Assembly (NCBI GenBank): GCA_964551295.1
Contig: CAZKDJ010000228.1
Span: 1-6,280, forward strand
Reading direction: 5' to 3'
DNA: 6,280 nucleotides
Source of the DNA: JAFGED01 sp964551295
GTDB taxonomy: Bacteria > Chloroflexota > Anaerolineae > B4-G1
A program made the translations under genes and the position numbers. The notes beneath the pieces are model-generated. The model ran no database searches. It saw only the letters and a list, made by a program, of their open reading frames with translations, and was not told the origin of the DNA. This document shows, in pieces, positions 1 to 5,219 of this stretch. Within the stretch, counting starts at the first letter, position 1, and each line of letters opens with the position of its first letter.

Positions 1-37
1 GTCTTAGTAGAGTGCGGAGGCACCTGATGTTACCCCA

Positions 38-66
38 CAAACCTGAGTTGAGCCGGTTTGATTTTT
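38..66 (+). terminator. Possible weak stem-loop with T tract, upstream of first gene
   Basis: CAAACC (38-43) can pair with GGTTTG (55-60) around an 11-nt loop, and five T follow at 62-66. This could be a weak intrinsic terminator for a gene left of the window. A second pairing, CCACAAA (35-41) with TTTGTGG (64-70), competes with it. The stem is short and only half GC, so the call is tentative. The rest of positions 1-146 shows no coding potential that I can support. Confidence 0.25.
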
Positions 67-93
67 GTGGTTTGGTATCGCTTGGTATATACT
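65..93 (+). promoter_or_regulatory. Candidate sigma70-type promoter for the STAS/nitroreductase pair
   Basis: TTGTGG (65-70) and TATACT (88-93) are separated by exactly 17 bp. The -10 box matches TATAAT at five of six positions in content, while the -35 box matches TTGACA only at its TTG. The predicted transcript would start near 100, giving a leader of about 47 nt before the ATG at 147. The -35 box overlaps the T tract of the upstream stem-loop. This is inferred from motif and spacing only. Confidence 0.4.
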
Positions 94-146
94 ATCACGG
101 ATGTGGCTGACAAAGCTGTTACTATCTAGATCGTGGGAGGAAAACG

Positions 147-497
147 ATGCCCGCCAATTGGATCGAGTACAAGGGTAAAGGGATACTGTTCATAGATTAT
201 AGAGGCCTGGGGATGGACGAGTCTCTCGAAACGCTGGAACAGGTAGAGAAGATAATCACAGAGCGGAAAGAAAAGGTTTTGATTCTGGTGGATACGAGGG
301 ACACGTATACGTCTGCCGAGTTCATGGCGCGGTTAAAGGAAACGGGGAAACAGATGAAGCCATTGATGGAAAAGCAGGCCATCGTCGGCATTACGGGGCT
401 GAAGGCGATTCTGCTGGATGCCTACAACAGGTTCACAGGCGCATCGTTGAGGCCATTCTCTACTCTGGAGGAGGCAAAGGAATGGCTTGTGAGATAG
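147..497 (+). CDS. STAS/SpoIIAA-like small protein
   Basis: This is a 116-aa soluble protein with no signal peptide or membrane segment. It begins with a strand around WIEYKGKGILFIDY (residues 5-18), followed by an amphipathic helix (about 24-41). Next comes the strand VLILVDTRD (44-52), whose aspartates end the strand as in STAS folds, then a helix (about 55-72), a strand-turn-helix AIVGITGLKAILL, and a terminal helix ending in EEAKEWL. This order resembles the small SpoIIAA/STAS-SEC14-like proteins, which usually bind partners or small ligands rather than catalyse reactions. The start is well supported: GGGAGG at 135-140 lies six bases before ATG. The next gene follows after 59 bp on the same strand with no terminator between, so the two are probably co-transcribed and this protein may regulate or accompany the nitroreductase. 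The family call rests on pattern recognition; the function is unknown. Confidence 0.65.
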   Translation: MPANWIEYKGKGILFIDYRGLGMDESLETLEQVEKIITERKEKVLILVDTRDTYTSAEFMARLKETGKQMKPLMEKQAIVGITGLKAILLDAYNRFTGASLRPFSTLEEAKEWLVR

Positions 498-541
498 GAA
501 GACGTTCGGCATAGCGGCCGGCGAGGGTGACAAATATCATT

Positions 542-546
542 GGAGG
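542..546 (+). promoter_or_regulatory. Ribosome binding site deciding the nitroreductase start
   Basis: GGAGG lies ten bases before ATG 557 and supports this start over the in-frame GTG at 527. The GTG has only a GAGG directly touching it, which is too close to act as a Shine-Dalgarno site. Confidence 0.6.
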
Positions 547-556
547 TCGACACAAC

Positions 557-1450
557 ATGTCTGTAAAGCCCTCGATTTTGAAGGGAGACCCGGTACGGAT
601 AACGATCGACAAAGAGAAGTGTATCGAGTGCCATAGGTGTCTCGATGCATGCCCCATAGTGCGAGTTGTGGGCTTCAAGTCCATAGAAGATGAATTGGTG
701 GGGTACATCTGCCTGCAATGTGGGGGGTGCATGGCGGTCTGTCCCCAGGGAGCCATCAGCATCGGCGATCTCCCTCCGGCGACCCCGGCGGGCGAGATCC
801 CGCCGGGTGATCGAGCGCTCAATCTGATCAAGGTACGGCGTTCGGTGCGGGCGTTCAAGGAAGAGAAGGTCAGGCAGGAGGATTGGGACAAACTCCTCGA
901 GGCGGTCAAGTACTCCCCGGTGGGCCACAACGCTCAATATGTCGACGTGATGATCGTCGAATCACCGGAGGTCCTGCAAGAGATATCCAGGATCGGCATG
1001 GATCTGTCGAAAAAGACTGCGATGTTCATCAACAAGCCCGTTTTCCGCCGCATATTCAAAAGAATGTTGGGAAAGCATACGTTTTCTGTATTCTCCAAGA
1101 TCGCGCTGTTCTACGATCAGCAGAAGGAGGCGTTTGAGCAGGGACTTGACCCTATCCTGTTTAACCCCCCTGCCTTGATGATTTTCCTCGCTCCCGAGAC
1201 CGAGCAGATGGGCCGAGTCGAGGCGAATATGGCAGCCCAGACGGTGGCGTTGTACGCGCCGGCATTGGGCCCGGGGACGTGTTATTCGGGCATCGTCATG
1301 GTCCTGTTTTCCAGTTCGAACGCTGCGATCAAAAAAGTGGTGCCGGTGCCCCGGGGATACGAGGTTTACAGCGCCCTCATCGTGGGATACCCCAAGCACG
1401 CGCGCCGTTTTATTCCCTATCGCAGGGATCGAAACGTTTATCGTATATGA
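557..1450 (+). CDS. Ferredoxin-nitroreductase fusion, two [4Fe-4S] clusters plus FMN domain
   Basis: This predicted soluble iron-sulfur flavoprotein has 297 aa. The N-terminal domain (about 14-71) has two ferredoxin motifs: C22-x2-C25-x2-C28-x3-C32-P and C52-x2-C55-x2-C58-x3-C62-P, enough for two [4Fe-4S] clusters. After a Pro-rich linker (about 72-84) comes a nitroreductase-family domain. It shows RRSVRAF (94-100) for FMN phosphate contact, SPVGHNAQ (120-127), GPGTCYSG (238-245) and the closing strand EVYSALIVGYP (269-279). Fusions of this kind occur in anaerobes, where the clusters are thought to feed electrons to FMN; the substrate (nitro compound, quinone, enone or other) cannot be deduced. 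I chose ATG 557 because GGAGG (542-546) precedes it by 10 bases. An in-frame GTG at 527 would add ten residues unlike the family and has its purines abutting the codon. It is the second gene of a likely operon closed by the terminator at 1482-1517. Confidence 0.88.
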   Translation: MSVKPSILKGDPVRITIDKEKCIECHRCLDACPIVRVVGFKSIEDELVGYICLQCGGCMAVCPQGAISIGDLPPATPAGEIPPGDRALNLIKVRRSVRAFKEEKVRQEDWDKLLEAVKYSPVGHNAQYVDVMIVESPEVLQEISRIGMDLSKKTAMFINKPVFRRIFKRMLGKHTFSVFSKIALFYDQQKEAFEQGLDPILFNPPALMIFLAPETEQMGRVEANMAAQTVALYAPALGPGTCYSGIVMVLFSSSNAAIKKVVPVPRGYEVYSALIVGYPKHARRFIPYRRDRNVYRI

Positions 1451-1481
1451 CGCATTAGCCATTGCCCGTCCCTGGACGCCG

Positions 1482-1517
1482 CCAGCGCCATCATTTATGA
1501 AGGCGCTGGGCTTTTTT
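1482..1517 (+). terminator. Intrinsic terminator after the nitroreductase gene
   Basis: CCAGCGCC (1482-1489) pairs perfectly with GGCGCTGG (1502-1509). The 12-base loop can itself close further, since TCA and TGA pair inside it. Six T follow at 1512-1517 after one C. The GC-rich stem plus T run, 31 bp past the stop codon, is a textbook Rho-independent terminator. It separates the redox unit from the permease gene downstream. Confidence 0.9.
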
Positions 1518-1573
1518 ATTGGGCAAGCGTAGGGCAAATGTCGGGATTCTGTCCAGTAAGTCTTTCTGATCTC

Positions 1574-1582
1574 TGCTATTCT
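1574..1582 (+). promoter_or_regulatory. Candidate extended -10 promoter for the first permease
   Basis: TATTCT (1577-1582) is preceded by TGC (1574-1576), forming an extended -10 element. I see no good -35 box 16-18 bp upstream. Transcription would begin near 1589, about 26 nt before the TTG start. A promoter is expected here because a strong terminator lies just upstream, but this particular site is only a candidate. Confidence 0.3.
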
Positions 1583-1614
1583 GTCAGCGTTATCTTTTTC
1601 CGGAGTGATCCATC

Positions 1615-3972
1615 TTGCCTGTGACTTGGCGTAAAATCTGGCGCGATCTGATGCACAGCCGGGTGCGCACCACGCTGGTGGTGCTCTCCATCGCCGTGGG
1701 CGTGTTCGTACTGGGCGTGCTTCTGGGCGCGTACGGCATGATGGTCGACGGCCTGGAGCGGGAGTGGCGGGCCTCGATCCCCGTGCACATCACCCTGTGG
1801 GGGCAGTTCGACGAGGAGGCGGAGCACGTGGCGCTGCGGGATGAGGCCGTCGTCGACGTGGAGCGCCTGGCCGATACGACGTTGCTCTGGCGGCTAGAGT
1901 CCGAGACCGATTGGCACGAGACCCGGGTGACCGCCCGCCAGGATTATGCGCTGCAGCGCATGGGACTGATTAGCCTGACGGATGGCTGTTGGCCGGAGGG
2001 GCGCAAACTGGCCGTGGAGTCGATGACGGCTCAGGATTTCGGCATCGCGCCGGGCTCGGTCGTGATCGTGCAGTCGGGACAGCACGAGCGCCGGTTGGAG
2101 GTCGTGGGCGTGATCCATGATCCCGATGCCGGGCTGCCTCCCAGCTTTGGCGGCCGGCCGGACTTTTACGCCACGCCGGAGACCGTCGCTTGGCTGACGG
2201 GCGTAGACTATAATAACCGGCTCGATGTGCGCATCGCGTCACCCAGCGCCGCGCGGGCGCGCGAGGTGGCCGACCGGGTGCGCGGCAGGCTTGACGATCT
2301 GGGGATGCCGGTCAGTGGTGCGTGGATCAGGAACCCCGATGAGCACTGGTCGAAGGACCCCTTGAACACGCTGTTGGTGATCCTCGTCTTTTCCGGCGCG
2401 CTGTCGCTGGCGCTGAGCGTGTTCCTGATCGTCAACACGATGAACGCCATCGTCGCGCAGCAGGTGTGGCAGATCGGCGTGATGAAGGTGGTGGGGGCCA
2501 CGGGTGCGCGCGTGGCGCGCGTATACCTGGCGGTCGGATTGATCTACGGCGGGTTAGCTTTGATGCTGGCGGTGCCGCTAGGGGCGGTCGGCGCTTACCG
2601 GCTTGCGGCCTGGGCGCTGGGCATATTGAGCATCGCCAGCGGGCCTTTCCACGTTGTGCCGCAGGTGATCGTGCTCCAGATTGGGGTGGGGCTGGCTGTG
2701 CCGATTCTAGCAGCATTGATGCCGGTGGTCAGCGGCGCGCGGGTCACACCGCATGAGGCGATCACCACCTATGGTCTGGGTGGGGGGTTCGGCAAAGGGC
2801 CGCTCGACCGTGCGCTCGGCGCCATCCAACAGCTGCCGCGGCCCGTGGCGATCAGTTTGCGCAACACCTTCCGTCACAAGGCGCGAGTCACGCTGACGCT
2901 GGCAGCGCTGGCGTTGGGCGGGGCGCTGTTTATGGCCATCCTTAGCGTCGAGGCTTCGTGTAGCAACACGATCGAGGTGATCGCGGACGATTCCGGCGCC
3001 GACGCGACGGTGCACTTTGCCCGTACGTACCGTGTGGAGCGCCTGGTCGCGATCACGGAGCAGACCCCTGGCGTGACCAAGGCGGAGGTGTGGAAGCGCT
3101 GGGGGGTGCGACTAAAACTGGCCGATGGCGGTGAGCGTTCTATCCTCGTTGTGGGACTGACGCCTGATTCCGAGATCCTGCTTCCACGCATCGTCGCCGG
3201 GCGGCGGCTGATGCCTGGCGACGGGAACGCGATCCTGCTCAACAGCAAGATCGCCTTCGAGTACGACATCGCCGTCGGCGACGAGGTGCGCTTCGACCTC
3301 CAGGACCGGGAGACGGCGTGGACGGTGGTGGGGCTGGTGCTCAACGCCGAGGAGCGCAGCTTTGTGCCCTTTGACGCGCTTTCGCGCCAGACGGGCAGCC
3401 GCAACGCGGGTTGGGAGGTGGTCGTGGTGGCGCAGGCGCACGATCCCGAGGCCCAGCGGCGCTTGGTCGCCGACCTGCGCGTGACCTATGCGACGCACCG
3501 GTTCGAGGTGGACGATTTTGCCAGCGCTCTCGATAACCGCGAGAAGGTGCAGTCGCGCTTCGGGGTGATCCTGTGGATATTGCTGACCATCGCCCTGCTG
3601 GCGGCAGGGGTGGGCGGCATTGGGCTGATGGGCACCATGTCGATCAACGTAGTCGAGCGGCGGCGCGAGATCGGCGTGATGCGCGCCACCGGCGCCACCT
3701 CGGCCGCCGTCGCCGCGATCTTTGTGGTCGAGGGGATCGTGGTGGGCGTGTTGAGCTGGGTGTTGGCCGTGCCGCTCAGCTATCCCGGCGCGCGCCTGTT
3801 CAGCGACACGGTGGGCCAGGCGCTGCTGCGCTCCCCGTTCGAGTTCGCGTACTCGGTGCAGGGTGTGGGTTTGTGGTTGGCCGTGGTGATCGTGATATCG
3901 GTGCTGGCTAGCCTGGCGCCGGCTCTCCGAGCGACAAGGGTGAGCGTGCGGGAGGCTTTGGCCTATGAGTGA
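1615..3972 (+). CDS. FtsX/MacB-type ABC transporter permease, double-module (785 aa)
   Basis: This is an integral membrane subunit of a type VII (MacB/LolC/FtsX-like) ABC system, built from two similar halves of four membrane helices each. Half 1 has TM1 at about 20-42, an extracytoplasmic domain to about 248, helices at about 252-276, 302-326 and 350-373, and the coupling motif QIGVMKVVGAT (286-296). Half 2 has a helix at about 424-445, a second external domain to about 645, helices at about 649-673, 699-722 and 751-770, and a matching EIGVMRATGAT (685-695). It closes with ALRATRVSVREAL, typical of FtsX C-termini. The start is TTG, with GGAG at 1602-1605 nine bases upstream; the paralog at 5220 starts at the equivalent residue, which supports it. 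No ATPase is in the window, so the transported substrate, or a mechanotransmission role, stays open. Its last 10 bp overlap the converging CPBP gene. Confidence 0.9.
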   Translation: MPVTWRKIWRDLMHSRVRTTLVVLSIAVGVFVLGVLLGAYGMMVDGLEREWRASIPVHITLWGQFDEEAEHVALRDEAVVDVERLADTTLLWRLESETDWHETRVTARQDYALQRMGLISLTDGCWPEGRKLAVESMTAQDFGIAPGSVVIVQSGQHERRLEVVGVIHDPDAGLPPSFGGRPDFYATPETVAWLTGVDYNNRLDVRIASPSAARAREVADRVRGRLDDLGMPVSGAWIRNPDEHWSKDPLNTLLVILVFSGALSLALSVFLIVNTMNAIVAQQVWQIGVMKVVGATGARVARVYLAVGLIYGGLALMLAVPLGAVGAYRLAAWALGILSIASGPFHVVPQVIVLQIGVGLAVPILAALMPVVSGARVTPHEAITTYGLGGGFGKGPLDRALGAIQQLPRPVAISLRNTFRHKARVTLTLAALALGGALFMAILSVEASCSNTIEVIADDSGADATVHFARTYRVERLVAITEQTPGVTKAEVWKRWGVRLKLADGGERSILVVGLTPDSEILLPRIVAGRRLMPGDGNAILLNSKIAFEYDIAVGDEVRFDLQDRETAWTVVGLVLNAEERSFVPFDALSRQTGSRNAGWEVVVVAQAHDPEAQRRLVADLRVTYATHRFEVDDFASALDNREKVQSRFGVILWILLTIALLAAGVGGIGLMGTMSINVVERRREIGVMRATGATSAAVAAIFVVEGIVVGVLSWVLAVPLSYPGARLFSDTVGQALLRSPFEFAYSVQGVGLWLAVVIVISVLASLAPALRATRVSVREALAYE

Positions 3973-4778
3973 GTGGCTCTGCGACGTTCTACGGTTCGTC
4001 GTCCGGCGCTCTTTATGAACAGCAGGAGGCTCAGTCCCATCAATGCCAGGCTGATTGCAACCATGGTGGTGTTGCCCAATATGACGTTGAACATCGCCGG
4101 TTCTGCCAGCCTCGTGTTCGAGCTCGGCCAGGTGTAGGTGCTGTTGACAAAGACGGCGTTCCACCCCAGGTGCAGAGCCCACGCGTAGCCGACGTTCCCG
4201 GTGCTCAAGATGCAGTTGTTTCGCGCCACGCCGATGGCGAATAGTGACACGAGTGTGGCGACCGACAGCGTTCCATAGTTCCACGACCCGGGCGGACGGG
4301 CGTGGTAGAATAGGTAGTGGGCCAGGGAGAATGCGAGCGCCACGGCTGCGGACGTCACGTAGGGATGTGCGATCCCGGCCTTTTTTCTGATTGACTTTAA
4401 GAGCAGCGCGCCCAGGACCATTTCTTCGTTCAGGGTCTGCCCGACCGTGTGGGCGAGTGCGGCCCACTTTTTGCTCTCCCACGCCGGTGTAAAGGCAATG
4501 CGCTCGGATGCTGCGATGGTGGGGATGATGCAGCAGGCTGCGACGGCGACGATGCATAGAATGAGCAGTGAAACGCCGATCTGGGCCAGGGGTATCCTCA
4601 ATCCGACGGTGTCCAACCCTTTCCCGGGCCACGCCAGGCCGGCCAGCAACACGATCAGCGCTGAGGCAACGGGGGCCATCCACCAATCCGCATAGGTCAG
4701 GGAAAAATAAGCGATGGGGATGAGCACCCGGGCACCGATCCGGATGCCTTTGCCGATAGTCGTCGCCTTTCCGTTCAT
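3963..4778 (-). CDS. CPBP-family intramembrane protease-like protein
   Basis: This 271-aa protein has about seven or eight hydrophobic segments and a basic C-terminal tail (KSAGRRTVERRR). It carries the CPBP (CAAX protease and bacteriocin-processing) motifs in order: E118-E119, F150-x3-H154, and H203-x3-N207. These residues would line a glutamate/histidine active site within the membrane. The usual EExxxR arginine is replaced by G123, so motif 1 is incomplete and activity is uncertain. Family members cleave prenylated or leader-bearing peptides or act in membrane regulation; the substrate here is unknown. The start is ambiguous: TTG 4787, GTG 4781 and ATG 4778 are in frame. I prefer ATG 4778 because a TTGCCT-17-TAAAAT promoter ends directly at 4788, placing transcription start near 4781, so the message would be nearly leaderless. 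If the promoter is wrong, TTG 4787 with GAG six bases upstream is possible. It lies between two permease paralogs on the opposite strand and is visibly less GC-rich than they are. Confidence 0.8.
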   Translation of the reverse strand: MNGKATTIGKGIRIGARVLIPIAYFSLTYADWWMAPVASALIVLLAGLAWPGKGLDTVGLRIPLAQIGVSLLILCIVAVAACCIIPTIAASERIAFTPAWESKKWAALAHTVGQTLNEEMVLGALLLKSIRKKAGIAHPYVTSAAVALAFSLAHYLFYHARPPGSWNYGTLSVATLVSLFAIGVARNNCILSTGNVGYAWALHLGWNAVFVNSTYTWPSSNTRLAEPAMFNVILGNTTMVAISLALMGLSLLLFIKSAGRRTVERRRATHS

Positions 4779-4787
4779 CACATTCAA

Positions 4788-4816
4788 ATTTTACTCGTGT
4801 TCAGTGTTTGAGGCAA
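4788..4816 (-). promoter_or_regulatory. Candidate promoter of the CPBP gene
   Basis: Read on the minus strand, TTGCCT (4816-4811) and TAAAAT (4793-4788) are spaced by exactly 17 bp. The boxes match consensus at four of six and five of six positions. Transcription would start around 4780-4782, two to four bases before ATG 4778. The -35 box coincides with the left edge of the long palindrome, so the element may contribute to the promoter. Inferred from motifs only. Confidence 0.45.
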
Positions 4817-5016
4817 AGCGCGCCTGGCGGAGGGGTGTATTTGTTGCTTGGGGCACACCTTCCCGAAAGCTGATTCTTGAGCCACATCGGATGATCAAAG
4901 TCCCCTTGAAACGTGCTGAATTGCCGCAAAATGGCGTCATTCGAGCTTTCGGGAAGGTCATTTCGGATTTTGCCCCCAGGAGCAAATGCACCCTGGCGGA
5001 GATGCGCGTGTTTGTC
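4811..5016. repeat. Long imperfect palindrome, MITE-like or structured element
   Basis: About 206 bp fold back on themselves. The core arms at 4857-4871 and 4944-4958 are perfect 15-bp inverted repeats. Outside them the symmetry continues imperfectly: GGGTG-TATTTG (4833-4843) against CAAAT-GCACCC (4983-4993), GGGGCA against TGCCCC, and AGGCAAAGCGCGC (4811-4823) against GCGCGTGTTTGTCC. Inside, GAGCCA and TGGCGTC pair roughly, and TCAA (4895-4898) faces TTGA (4906-4909) at the centre. Weak open frames on both strands here have no recognisable domains or credible starts, as expected of a palindrome. It could be a MITE, a decayed insertion sequence or a transcribed hairpin. I see no transposase and no clear target-site duplication. 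The inverted repeat itself is certain; its nature is inference. Confidence 0.7.
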
Positions 5017-5167
5017 CGGTCGGCGTTGGCGTGCAAGTGAGTGAATCAGCGAATGTGTGAATGGACGACTTGAAAGGATAGTGAGTTGTTAGCTGGCGGA
5101 TAGGAAATACCGCGCAGGCTGTGATATGTTACTCTCAGGAACGTGACATCGTTGAACTATTCACAAG
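5017..5167. other. Intergenic stretch without a recognised gene
   Basis: This continues the gene-free gap that begins at 4788 and ends at 5219. Apart from three loosely matching 8-bp units starting at 5041, 5049 and 5057 (consensus GTGAAT plus two bases) and a third copy of CTGGCGGA at 5093-5100, nothing here resembles a coding region, an RNA gene or a known regulatory element. Confidence 0.5.
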
Positions 5168-5196
5168 TTGACTTTTGATCGTGTACAAGATATAAA
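5168..5196 (+). promoter_or_regulatory. Strong sigma70-type promoter for the second permease
   Basis: TTGACT (5168-5173) and TATAAA (5191-5196) are separated by exactly 17 bp; each box differs from consensus at one position. Transcription would start near 5203, giving a leader of about 17 nt. AAAGC (5194-5198) and GCTTT (5203-5207) form a small inverted repeat across the -10 and start region. GTTGAA (5151-5156) and GTTGAC (5167-5172) are direct repeats 16 bp apart. Either could be a regulator site, but this is only suggestive. Confidence 0.7.
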
Positions 5197-5219
5197 GCAG
5201 GCGCTTTGATGGAGGACTC

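Noticed and set aside
527..556. GTG 527 as the nitroreductase start
   Set aside because: It has no properly spaced ribosome site, and the extra ten residues precede the usual ferredoxin N-terminus; ATG 557 has GGAGG at ten bases.
422..937. Minus-strand open frame of 171 codons under the nitroreductase
   Set aside because: It is antisense to clear ferredoxin motifs and has no coherent protein features.
2466..2756. Plus-strand 96-codon open frame within the first permease
   Set aside because: It is a frame-shifted shadow with Gly/Arg-rich composition inside a continuous, domain-bearing permease frame.
3112..4686. A 524-codon open frame on the minus strand spanning the first permease and the CPBP gene
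   Set aside because: It is antisense to a well-supported permease and out of frame with the CPBP gene. Its translation is rich in His, Arg and Pro with no domain pattern, as expected of a shadow in GC-rich DNA.
4791..5036. Minus-strand 81-codon open frame over the palindrome
   Set aside because: It coincides with the inverted repeat, shows no domain and no convincing start signal. Open frames on both strands are a by-product of the palindrome, though it could be a decayed element gene.
4714..5040. Plus-strand 108-codon open frame
   Set aside because: It starts inside the CPBP gene on the opposite strand, has no ribosome site or recognisable domain, and runs through the palindrome.
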